This document shows positions 1 to 6,557 of a stretch of 21,557 nucleotides of DNA, in pieces. The stretch covers positions 1 to 21,557 of the forward strand of contig JASBZK010000032.1 in the NCBI GenBank assembly GCA_029983505.1. Direction: 5' to 3'. Source of the stretch: Porphyromonas sp. (lineage in GTDB: Bacteria; Bacteroidota; Bacteroidia; Bacteroidales; Porphyromonadaceae). Under the pieces are notes generated by a model that saw nothing but the letters and a program-made list of their open reading frames with translations, was not told where the DNA came from and ran no database searches. Each line of letters opens with the position of its first letter. Position 1 is the first letter of the stretch. The translations under genes were made by a program, and so were the position numbers.

Positions 1-40
1 GTCCGACCCGGTCTGACCCGGTCCGACAGTGTCCGACCAA
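1..40. repeat. Tandem 10-bp repeat at the left edge
   Basis: Four back-to-back 10-base units are visible: GTCCGACCCG, GTCTGACCCG, GTCCGACAGT and GTCCGACCAA. The array starts at the first base of the window, so it may extend further left. The words GGTCTGACC and CGGTC recur in the palindromic intergenic element at 14388-14461, so this may be a member or a remnant of the same dispersed family. It lies just upstream of the promoter of the CoA-transferase gene. Function unknown. Confidence 0.7.
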
Positions 41-56
41 CGGCTGTGCCGGGGCT

Positions 57-88
57 TTTGGACAAAAGGGACAAAAAACGTAAATTTG
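57..88 (+). promoter_or_regulatory. Bacteroidetes-type promoter for the CoA-transferase
   Basis: TTTG at 57-60 is followed after 20 bases by TAAATTTG at 81-88. This matches the known Bacteroidetes housekeeping (sigma-ABfr) pattern of a -33 TTTG and a -7 TAnnTTTG separated by 19-21 bases. Transcription should begin near base 95, leaving a leader of about 65 nt before the ATG at 160. Confidence 0.7.
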
Positions 89-159
89 TACCTGCTTAGG
101 CGTATGCCTTGGCGCCTTTTTGATTACCGGAAATCCGAAACCACATATCCTTTTGCGTT

Positions 160-1494
160 ATGTCCCAAGAGAAAACTACCCCAAAAGAACTCAAGCTCGA
201 AGATGCCGTGCACCTATTCCGTGACGGCGACACGCTGGTGCTGGCTCACGGCGGCGCTTCACCGGACGCAGTCATTGATGAACTGGTGCGCCAAAAAGAC
301 ACCCCAGAGATGAAAGGAAAGCACCTCAACCTCTTTCATCTCATCCACCTCGGAGATCAGTCGTACCTCAATCCCGAGATGGCAGGGTACCTCACTTCGA
401 CCTCGATGTTCATGAGCGGCAAGCCTATGAGGCAGGCCGTGGCAGAGGGTAGGGCGCACTATTTCCCGTGCCATTTCGCCGAGCTTCCCGCACTCTTCGG
501 CACGCCGCCTTTGAGGAAAGAAGGCTTCCCCCGTCCCACCATCCCTGTCGATTGGGCTGTGGTGCAGGTGACGCCTCCGGACGAGAGAGGGATGTGTTCC
601 CTCGGGCCCTCCAGCGACTTCACACTCCCTGCGGCACGCAAGGCGCGGCACATCCTCGCTTTGATGAACGATCGGCTCCCCTATGTCGGCGGGGATAACT
701 TCCTGCCTTTCGACCACATCGATTACTTCGTCCGCACAAGCAGTCCCGCCCACGAGGTGCCGGTCAAAGAACCGGGAGAGATGGACTACGCCATCGCCAG
801 GTTTTGCGCCCCCTATATCCCCGACGGCGCTACGCTCCAAGCGGGTATCGGCGGTATACCCGACGCAGTGCTCCGCCTCCTCACCGATCGCAAAGACCTC
901 GGTGTCCACACCGAGCTTCTGACGCCCGGGGTGAAATTTCTGGAAGAGAGAGGCGTCATCACCGGCGCCCTCAAAGGTCACCGTGTGGGCAAGATCATCG
1001 GCTCGTTCGCGATGGGGGACGCCGCGTTTTACGAGTGGATGGACCACCACCCCGACATTGAGATGCACCCCGTGGATGTGGTCAATGGTTTTAGGGAAAT
1101 AGCTGCCAATAAGCGGATGATTTCCATCAATTCCGCCGTGGAAATAGACTTGATGGGACAGATCTGCGCCGAAATGGTCGGCGGTGAAATGTACTCCGGA
1201 TCCGGCGGACAGGTGGACTTCGTGCGCGGTGCCCACGCCTCCGAGGGCGGCATCAGCATCATAGCTCTCCCCTCCACGGCCAAGAACGGTGCCGTCTCCA
1301 AGATTGTCCCCTACCTGCGCAAAGGTCACGCCGTGACCACGCTCCGCAACGATGTCGACGTCATCGTCACCGAGTATGGGGCTGCCGAGCTTCGCGGACT
1401 CACAGAGCTCGAGCGCGCCCGTGCCCTCATCGCCATCGCCCATCCCGATCACCGGGAGAGCCTCCAGAGGGAGCTCTACAACCGCCTGAGGTAA
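160..1494 (+). CDS. Acetyl-CoA hydrolase/transferase family protein (4-hydroxybutyrate or similar CoA-transferase)
   Basis: The 444-residue protein belongs to the acetyl-CoA hydrolase/transferase family, whose members move CoA between short carboxylic acids through a glutamyl-CoA intermediate. QAGIGGIP (about 227-234) is the family glycine-rich motif, and HTELLTPGV carries the likely catalytic Glu252. EYGAAEL near the C-terminus is another family signature. The length fits the family. In Porphyromonas, relatives include 4-hydroxybutyrate CoA-transferases (AbfT) acting in butyrate formation from succinate; propionyl-CoA:succinate or acetate CoA-transferases look alike, so the substrate is not fixed from sequence. 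The ATG at 160 is the first in frame after the promoter. fabI starts 111 bases downstream behind its own possible promoter. The family call is firm and the substrate is inferred. Confidence 0.88.
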   Translation: MSQEKTTPKELKLEDAVHLFRDGDTLVLAHGGASPDAVIDELVRQKDTPEMKGKHLNLFHLIHLGDQSYLNPEMAGYLTSTSMFMSGKPMRQAVAEGRAHYFPCHFAELPALFGTPPLRKEGFPRPTIPVDWAVVQVTPPDERGMCSLGPSSDFTLPAARKARHILALMNDRLPYVGGDNFLPFDHIDYFVRTSSPAHEVPVKEPGEMDYAIARFCAPYIPDGATLQAGIGGIPDAVLRLLTDRKDLGVHTELLTPGVKFLEERGVITGALKGHRVGKIIGSFAMGDAAFYEWMDHHPDIEMHPVDVVNGFREIAANKRMISINSAVEIDLMGQICAEMVGGEMYSGSGGQVDFVRGAHASEGGISIIALPSTAKNGAVSKIVPYLRKGHAVTTLRNDVDVIVTEYGAAELRGLTELERARALIAIAHPDHRESLQRELYNRLR

Positions 1495-1514
1495 TACGCT
1501 AAGGGTATTTTGAT

Positions 1515-1522
1515 TACCTTTG
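1515..1522 (+). promoter_or_regulatory. Possible -7 box for fabI
   Basis: TACCTTTG matches the Bacteroidetes -7 consensus TAnnTTTG and lies 84 bases before the fabI ATG. No TTTG is seen at the expected -33 position (around 1491-1494), so this is a weak call. If real, the transcript would start almost at the base of the hairpin at 1528-1568. Confidence 0.35.
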
Positions 1523-1527
1523 TACCT

Positions 1528-1568
1528 GAGGATGTCTCCGGGGGACTTACCTCCTCCGGAGCATCCTC
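1528..1568 (+). terminator. Strong GC-rich hairpin between the CoA-transferase and fabI
   Basis: GAGGATG (1528-1534) pairs with CATCCTC (1562-1568). After one bulged T, CTCCGG and the following G run pair with CCTCCTCCGGAG on the other arm. TTTGATTG follows. It may terminate the CoA-transferase transcript or sit in the fabI leader. The T-tract is short, so intrinsic termination is plausible but not certain. Confidence 0.5.
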
Positions 1569-1605
1569 TTTGATTGATTACCTACCAAACACAAATGATA
1601 CAGAT

Positions 1606-2424
1606 ATGGGATACGGACTTTTGAAAGGCAAGAGAGGCATCATCTTCGGTGCCCTCAACGAACAATCCATCGCTTGGAAAGCAGCCGAGCGCTGCTTCGA
1701 GGAAGGCGCCTCCATTGCGCTCTCCAATACCGAGGTGGCCATTCGTATGGGGACGCTCAAGGACTTGGCAGAAAAGACGGGCGCACACGTCATCGCCGCC
1801 GACGCCACTTCGGTCGAGGACTTGGAGAAGGTCTTCACGGAAGCGGGTGAAGCGCTGGGCGGAAAAATCGACTTCGTCCTCCACTCCATCGGTATGAGCC
1901 CCAACGTCCGCAAGGAGGTGCCCTATGAGGCGCTCAACTACGGCTTCCTCACGAAGACACTCGACATCTCTGCCATCTCTTTCCATAAGATGCTTGCCGT
2001 GGCGCACAAGCTCGATGCCCTCGCCGAAGGTGCTTCCGTCGTGGCGCTCACCTACATTGCTGCCGAAAAAGCGACCATAGGGTACTCCGATATGGCGGAT
2101 GCCAAAGCCCTCTTGGAGAGCATCACGAGGAGCTTCGGTCTCATCTACGGCAAGGAGAAAAAGGTGCGCATCAATACCGTCTCCCAGTCGCCCACGATGA
2201 CGACGGCGGGCAGCGGCGTAAGCGGGATGACCCGCCTCCTGAGTGTGGCAGAGGATATGTCGCCCCTCGGCAACGCGGATGCGGACGACTGCGCGGATTA
2301 CATCGTTACGCTCTTCAGCGATTTGACGCGTAAGGTGACGATGCAAAACCTCTATCACGACGGCGGTTTCTCTTCCACGGGGATGACGATGGAGGCACTC
2401 GATAAGTTCGACCGGGTTTTGTAA
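1606..2424 (+). CDS. fabI: Enoyl-[acyl-carrier-protein] reductase (NADH), FabI
   Basis: The 272-residue short-chain dehydrogenase performs the last reduction step of type II fatty acid elongation. GIIFGALNEQSIAW (11-24) is the FabI nucleotide-binding start, HSIGMSP (93-99) the conserved loop near the triclosan pocket, and Tyr150, Tyr160 and Lys167 match the FabI pattern Y-x9-Y-x6-K. The open frame extends upstream to 1510, but those 32 extra residues are low-complexity and cover the hairpin region, while MGYGLLKGKRG at 1606 is the usual FabI beginning. tsaE follows 24 bases later. No unusual residues were seen. The family call is very firm. Confidence 0.96.
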   Translation: MGYGLLKGKRGIIFGALNEQSIAWKAAERCFEEGASIALSNTEVAIRMGTLKDLAEKTGAHVIAADATSVEDLEKVFTEAGEALGGKIDFVLHSIGMSPNVRKEVPYEALNYGFLTKTLDISAISFHKMLAVAHKLDALAEGASVVALTYIAAEKATIGYSDMADAKALLESITRSFGLIYGKEKKVRINTVSQSPTMTTAGSGVSGMTRLLSVAEDMSPLGNADADDCADYIVTLFSDLTRKVTMQNLYHDGGFSSTGMTMEALDKFDRVL

Positions 2425-2448
2425 GCAAAAGGAAGGCACAGGCATCGT

Positions 2449-2928
2449 ATGGCACAGCAACCTTTCAGCATCTCTTACCGTCTCGGCGACCTTGGCGATG
2501 TGGCACATATGCTCCTCGATCGTCTCGGAGAGGAACCGGTTTGGGTCTTTGACGCGCCCATGGGGGCGGGCAAGACGACCCTCATCAATGAGATTTGCAG
2601 ACTTCTGGGTGTGGAAGAGATTACGAATAGTCCCACTTTTTCGCTCGTCAACGAGTATTCCACGGAGGCGAACGGGATCATTTTCCACATCGACTGCTAC
2701 CGCCTCGACAACCTCGCCGAGGGGTACCGCATCGGTCTGAACGAGTATCTCGAGAGTGACAATTACTGCTTCGTGGAGTGGCCTGCCGTCGTCGCCGATA
2801 TGCTCCCCGAGGATGCCGTCAGGCTTCAGATAGACCCGGATCCCTCCGATCCGGAGCTTCGCACGCTCACTTTCCTCGGGTCGCACCATACGGGACCTTT
2901 TAAGTATACCCTCAAGGAGGACGAGTGA
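2449..2928 (+). CDS. tsaE: tRNA threonylcarbamoyladenosine biosynthesis ATPase TsaE
   Basis: This 159-residue P-loop protein is the TsaE/YjeE ATPase that works with TsaB and TsaD in making the t6A modification of ANN-decoding tRNAs in the cytoplasm. The Walker A is MGAGKTT (38-44). SPTF (61-64), HIDCYRL (80-86) and FVEWP (108-112) are characteristic TsaE motifs. The ATG at 2449 lies 24 bases after fabI, so the two are probably cotranscribed. The length is normal for the family. Confidence 0.94.
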   Translation: MAQQPFSISYRLGDLGDVAHMLLDRLGEEPVWVFDAPMGAGKTTLINEICRLLGVEEITNSPTFSLVNEYSTEANGIIFHIDCYRLDNLAEGYRIGLNEYLESDNYCFVEWPAVVADMLPEDAVRLQIDPDPSDPELRTLTFLGSHHTGPFKYTLKEDE

Positions 2929-2956
2929 AGGGAGAGAGCCTCCGGTAGGCATAGAT

Positions 2957-3199
2957 ATGATCCCCGCCGTCCTCATCAAGGCAATCGCCATCCTCCTCTT
3001 TATGGCACCCGGTCTGCTGTCGCTTGCGGCGGCAGTCTCAGGGTGCCGTTGGTTTCTTGAGAGTCGGAGTGCATCTACGGCCCGCAGTTTTTTCGGCAAG
3101 AACGGGGCTCGTCTGTATTACGGCATCGTGGGGCTCCTCCTCATTGTGGCGGGTGCCGTGATCCTTTTCGACCCGATGCGGGTCTTCTCCGCCCCTTGA
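2957..3199 (+). CDS. Small two-helix membrane protein, Imm17-like
   Basis: The 80-residue protein has a hydrophobic N-terminal helix (about 3-28), a short polar middle (WFLESRSASTARSFFGKNGAR) and a second helix (about 54-72). The GKNGARLYYGIVGLLLIVAG stretch resembles what I know of the Imm17 family of small membrane proteins in Bacteroidetes. That family was named as polymorphic-toxin immunity, but most members sit with no toxin. Here the neighbours are fabI and tsaE, and no toxin gene is near. It starts 28 bases after tsaE. The assignment is from memory of the family and is moderate; the gene itself looks real from spacing and composition. Confidence 0.7.
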   Translation: MIPAVLIKAIAILLFMAPGLLSLAAAVSGCRWFLESRSASTARSFFGKNGARLYYGIVGLLLIVAGAVILFDPMRVFSAP

Positions 3200-3209
3200 A
3201 AAAAGGGGC
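3191..3209 (+). terminator. Hairpin at the end of the Imm17-like gene
   Basis: GCCCCTT (3191-3197) and AAGGGGC (3203-3209) form a 7-bp perfect stem with a 5-base loop that overlaps the stop codon of the small membrane protein. TTGCTTTTG follows. It could end the upstream transcript, and it also overlaps the -33 box of the next promoter. Confidence 0.45.
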
Positions 3210-3226
3210 TTGCTTTTGTATATTTG
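3195..3226 (+). promoter_or_regulatory. Bacteroidetes-type promoter for the TPR-lipoprotein-yifB operon
   Basis: CTTG at 3195-3198 and TATATTTG at 3219-3226 are separated by 20 bases, which fits the -33/-7 pattern with one mismatch. The predicted leader to the ATG at 3409 is about 175 nt. It contains a 15-base direct repeat and small hairpins. Confidence 0.6.
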
Positions 3227-3258
3227 CGTACAGGCTCCGGCGTCGTAGTGCCCGTGGA

Positions 3259-3341
3259 GGAGACCCGTACCGAGAAGATAATTTTGGTCTGTGTCTCCGC
3301 GTGGCGAGACACGTACCGGGGCACACGCGAGACACGTACCG
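3259..3341 (+). repeat. Degenerate intergenic palindrome family member with a 15-base direct repeat
   Basis: Bases 3266-3297 align with 9963-9994 over 32 positions with only five differences (shared core CGTACCG, GAAGATA, TTGGT, GTGTCTC). GGAGAC (3259-3264) can pair with GTCTCC (3293-3298). Immediately downstream, GCGAGACACGTACCG occurs twice, at 3304-3318 and 3327-3341. The element lies in the leader of the TPR operon, unlike the other copies, which follow gene ends. Confidence 0.6.
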
Positions 3342-3363
3342 AGATTTGGACGGGTTTCCCTAA

Positions 3364-3376
3364 GGGGAGATTCCCC
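3364..3376 (+). other. Small hairpin before the TPR gene
   Basis: GGGGA and TCCCC form a 5-bp stem with a 3-base loop, 33 bases before the ATG at 3409. It is visible but its role is unknown. Confidence 0.35.
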
Positions 3377-3408
3377 ATCAAGAAAATAAAGACAAAACTC
3401 CTACCCCT

Positions 3409-5580
3409 ATGATACCAAAGCCGGGCATACCCCGCTACACCCCTTCCGACGAAACCCGCAAAAGCGCTCCCTTCGGTCACGACAGATGGAAAAAATTGGC
3501 TCTGGAGGGGCAGTATGCCCTCCTCATCTCCGAGCTGAAGGAGAGCGGACGCTTCGACGGGGACGAGCTTGAAGAGCTGGGGCAGACCTACAGCTCCATG
3601 ATGCGGTTCTATGCAGGCGGAGCCGATGACCTCGGGCGCGAGACCTACCACCGGAACATAGGACGGAGACTGTACTCCCGGGTGCAGAAAGACGAGGAGG
3701 AGCAGCTCATCCTGCGCGACCCGCACCACATCCGCACCGATCTCATCCATAGCCTCGACACTCGCGGCATCGAGTGGGAAATGTTTGAAGGGGTGGTCGT
3801 AGGACTAAAGGACCTTGGCGACAGGATCGAAGTTTTTTACTCACTTCTCGAGGATCTCTTCAATAAGATCTGGACGACGATCGAATTGCCCGAAGAGGTC
3901 GAAGAGGTACTGGGCAAGTTGCTTGCGGATCCGGAGGAAAAAGAGGCCTCCCGCGCCATCGTCGGTGCGCTTTTTATAGGCGTGATGGAGTTTTTCGACC
4001 CCGTAAAAATGCGGCTTCTGCTCCACGCCTCCCGCGTCTCCGGTCTGCCCGCCACCCGGGGCGCAGCCACAGCCGCTATGCTCTTTGCCGCAAGACGACA
4101 CCAAGAGGTGATCCTGAGGTTTTACCCCGGACTGGCGGCTCAGGCCAAAGGCGTCATCGAGGAGGACCCCGCGCTCAAGAGGCTGATTTACGACTGCATC
4201 ATAGACAGCCACATCAGTTACGACACCAAGGAGGACCACAGGATTTTCCTCCAGGAGATTCTGCCCACCCTCAAGAATGTCCAAAATATGCTCGGCTCTG
4301 TCCCCGGGAAAGACCTCGCGGAGCGGATGAAGAATCTGAGCCTCAGTATGGACGAAAACAACGAGAGCCAGGCCGAGCTCAGACGGATGATGGAGCAGGC
4401 GGCTTCAAGGCTCGGGTCGGAAGACTTTCGGAGCCACGACCTCGAGTACCATAATGCCGTGCATATGAAGATGCACCCCTTTTTCGTCAAACCGCTCAAT
4501 TGGTTCCTCCTCTTTGATCCCAAGCACCCCGCCCTCGATGCCTCTAACGCCGAGACGATGCGGCAGTTGGAGCCGGTCGTCTTCCAAGGCAGGCAGATCA
4601 TCTCCTCCGACCTCTATTCCTACGGGCTTATGGTCGACTGGCGACCGATAGCGGCTCAGATCGCCGGGATGGGAGCGGATATTCCGACTGAGGCACAGAC
4701 GCCACCGGCGCGGGATGCGAGAAGCGGGATGCGCGACTTCATCTTCGGGGCGTACCGTTTTTACCACCTCTTTGTGGCTGGAGATCGCTTTCATAATCCC
4801 TTTGACGCGATGCCTTATCTCCTTGACGGAGCATTCACGCAGATTCCCTGCCTCTATGACGAAGAGGAGTACCTCAACCTTGCGGGCATCCTCGGTGCCC
4901 AGAAACACTACATCTCCGCCGGCTACACCTACGCCCGACTGGTGGAAGAGTGGGGTAACGACTCTTCGGAAGCCTGGCGCGGTCTCGCCGTGGCCAACAT
5001 CCGCCTCGGGGCGAAGACGGATGCACTCTTTTGCCTCGACAAAGCCATAGAAGACGAAGGCATCACGTCCGTCACCGCCATCAATAAAGCCAATATCCTC
5101 AGGGATCTCGGCAGGCGCGGTGAAGCCGTGATTTTCCTCGAGAAAGCCGAGGCCGAAGCAGACGAGAGCGAGATATACACCCTTACCCTCAAACGCGCCC
5201 GTATGCTGAAAGAACTCGGACGTACCGAGGAGGCTGTTTCGGCAGGCTTCAAGGCCGATTACCTCGAAGAGGAAATCCCGGGCAAGAGGGAGGCCAAGAG
5301 ATTCCTCATAAGGCTCCTTTTGGAAGAAGGCAGGAAGAACGAAGCCCTCCGGAAAGCCGAGAACGCCCGCGAAGGCGACCCCCTCTACCTCGGCATCGCA
5401 CTCTTAGCCTCCGGCAAAAGGGCAGAGGGCATCCGTAAGCTCCGGGAGTGGAGAAGCGGAGCAGCGCACCTTGAGCAAGAAAAAGAGACCCTCTCGGAGC
5501 TGCTGAAGATCCTCTCGCGGTACGACGTCCCGGAGTGGGAAGAGGCACTCATCTTCGAGAGCGTGATGGCAGAAGTATGA
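3409..5580 (+). CDS. Tetratricopeptide-repeat protein of unknown function
   Basis: The 723-residue protein has no signal peptide or membrane segment, so it is probably cytoplasmic. Residues 1 to about 480 are helix-rich with no motif I recognise. From about 485 to 690 there are tandem helical repeats of TPR type, for example the units containing EAWRGLAVANIRLGAKTDA, INKANILRDLGRRGEAVIFL and RARMLKELGRTEEAVSAGFK, with the spaced small and aromatic residues of TPRs. Such proteins are scaffolds for protein-protein contacts. The stop codon overlaps the start of the next lipoprotein gene (ATGA at 5577-5580), so the two are translationally coupled. The gene is certainly coding; its function is not known. 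Confidence 0.85.
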   Translation: MIPKPGIPRYTPSDETRKSAPFGHDRWKKLALEGQYALLISELKESGRFDGDELEELGQTYSSMMRFYAGGADDLGRETYHRNIGRRLYSRVQKDEEEQLILRDPHHIRTDLIHSLDTRGIEWEMFEGVVVGLKDLGDRIEVFYSLLEDLFNKIWTTIELPEEVEEVLGKLLADPEEKEASRAIVGALFIGVMEFFDPVKMRLLLHASRVSGLPATRGAATAAMLFAARRHQEVILRFYPGLAAQAKGVIEEDPALKRLIYDCIIDSHISYDTKEDHRIFLQEILPTLKNVQNMLGSVPGKDLAERMKNLSLSMDENNESQAELRRMMEQAASRLGSEDFRSHDLEYHNAVHMKMHPFFVKPLNWFLLFDPKHPALDASNAETMRQLEPVVFQGRQIISSDLYSYGLMVDWRPIAAQIAGMGADIPTEAQTPPARDARSGMRDFIFGAYRFYHLFVAGDRFHNPFDAMPYLLDGAFTQIPCLYDEEEYLNLAGILGAQKHYISAGYTYARLVEEWGNDSSEAWRGLAVANIRLGAKTDALFCLDKAIEDEGITSVTAINKANILRDLGRRGEAVIFLEKAEAEADESEIYTLTLKRARMLKELGRTEEAVSAGFKADYLEEEIPGKREAKRFLIRLLLEEGRKNEALRKAENAREGDPLYLGIALLASGKRAEGIRKLREWRSGAAHLEQEKETLSELLKILSRYDVPEWEEALIFESVMAEV

Positions 5581-6557
5581 AAAGGATGAAGATATACCCG
5601 TTCCTTTTTGGGGGCCTTTTGGCACTTTTGACGGCTTGCGGGGAGAAGCACGACGGACAGCTCCTCGACTTTGAGGCGGAGCAGGAGTCGCACCTCTATT
5701 CGGACACGCTGGACGTCTACCTCTACGGCGCGACACGCGTCACCCGCTATCCCGTCGCCGTGGGAGACCGCCTGAAGGTAGCTTTCAGACGGGACACCGT
5801 CGACCTTTTCCTCATACGGGACAGAGAAAACGGTCGCATCGTCCTGCCCGTCATACCCGACTCCGTGGACGTCAGGATACGGATGGGCGAAGAGCTGCAC
5901 ACGGAGGGACTGCCCCAAGGACGCCTTTTGGAAAAATGGTATGCGCTCGACCAGCGGGACAGCGTCACTCCGGAGCTCGGTCGTTTTTTGATGAGCCAGG
6001 AGACGGGAAACCTCGGAGCACTCCTCGCTCTCGCCTCCTATGAGCGGTTCGGATCCGGTACCGAGTCCCTTGCCGCGACGGCCCGGGAGACGCTTTTTCG
6101 CGCCTCCGAGATGATGACGGTCTTGGGTCTGAGCGCGGAGTACTTCTCTCCCCGCAGCTTTTTCGTCTACCGCTCCGGGAGAGGGGATCGCTTGGTGTCG
6201 CTCCGGGAAGTGATGGGTAAGGACACGGCGATGGTCGTCAGTGTATTCGCCCCCTCGTCTGCGTCCGCCGGAGACACTGCTTTCCTCCACTCGCTCGATA
6301 CGCTGAGCCGGCAGCGGTACTTCATCCTGCCCGGCACAGACAGTCTCCCCGCTTCGTGGCGGAAGCTTCTGGAGAAGGACACGAAGAAGAACCACGCTGT
6401 GGTCGACAGCTCCGGTTTGGCAAGCCGCCTCGTCGGCGAGATGGGACTCTCCCGCCTGCCCGAGTATATGATCGTCGATTCCCTCGCCCGCATCCGGTAC
6501 CGCACGGGGGACAGGGACAGCCTGATACTTTACTTGAAGGAGAAACAAAAGGAATGA
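5577..6557 (+). CDS. Lipoprotein with a degenerate, cysteine-less thioredoxin-like C-terminus
   Basis: The 326-residue protein begins with a signal peptide and lipobox ending LLALLTAC, so Cys21 is the likely lipidated residue and the protein is anchored in the envelope. The middle resembles the N-terminal region of Bacteroidetes TlpA/DUF4369-type lipoproteins. The C-terminal part (about 218-326) looks like a thioredoxin fold: AMVVSVFAPSSASAG sits where functional members have FWAxWCGPC, and LPEYMIVDSLARIRYRTGD matches the region around the cis-proline strand. Both redox cysteines are missing, so redox activity is unlikely. The ATG at 5577 overlaps the upstream TGA; the frame is open further upstream but lacks a signal sequence there. 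It also overlaps yifB by ATGA. The lipoprotein call is firm and the fold is inferred. Confidence 0.8.
   Translation: MKRMKIYPFLFGGLLALLTACGEKHDGQLLDFEAEQESHLYSDTLDVYLYGATRVTRYPVAVGDRLKVAFRRDTVDLFLIRDRENGRIVLPVIPDSVDVRIRMGEELHTEGLPQGRLLEKWYALDQRDSVTPELGRFLMSQETGNLGALLALASYERFGSGTESLAATARETLFRASEMMTVLGLSAEYFSPRSFFVYRSGRGDRLVSLREVMGKDTAMVVSVFAPSSASAGDTAFLHSLDTLSRQRYFILPGTDSLPASWRKLLEKDTKKNHAVVDSSGLASRLVGEMGLSRLPEYMIVDSLARIRYRTGDRDSLILYLKEKQKE

Noticed and set aside
259..1452. Long open frame (397 codons) on the minus strand opposite the CoA-transferase
   Set aside because: The plus strand encodes a clear family protein. The antisense frame is open because of high GC and codon bias and shows no recognisable domain.
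1582..3099. Minus-strand open frame of 505 codons across fabI and tsaE
   Set aside because: It runs opposite two firmly identified genes and an intergenic gap, and its translation is rich in His, Arg and Gly, typical of an antisense shadow.
3253..3345. CRISPR array suggested by repeated GCGAGACACGTACCG
   Set aside because: There are only two copies, 23 bases apart in register, with no uniform spacers and no cas genes.
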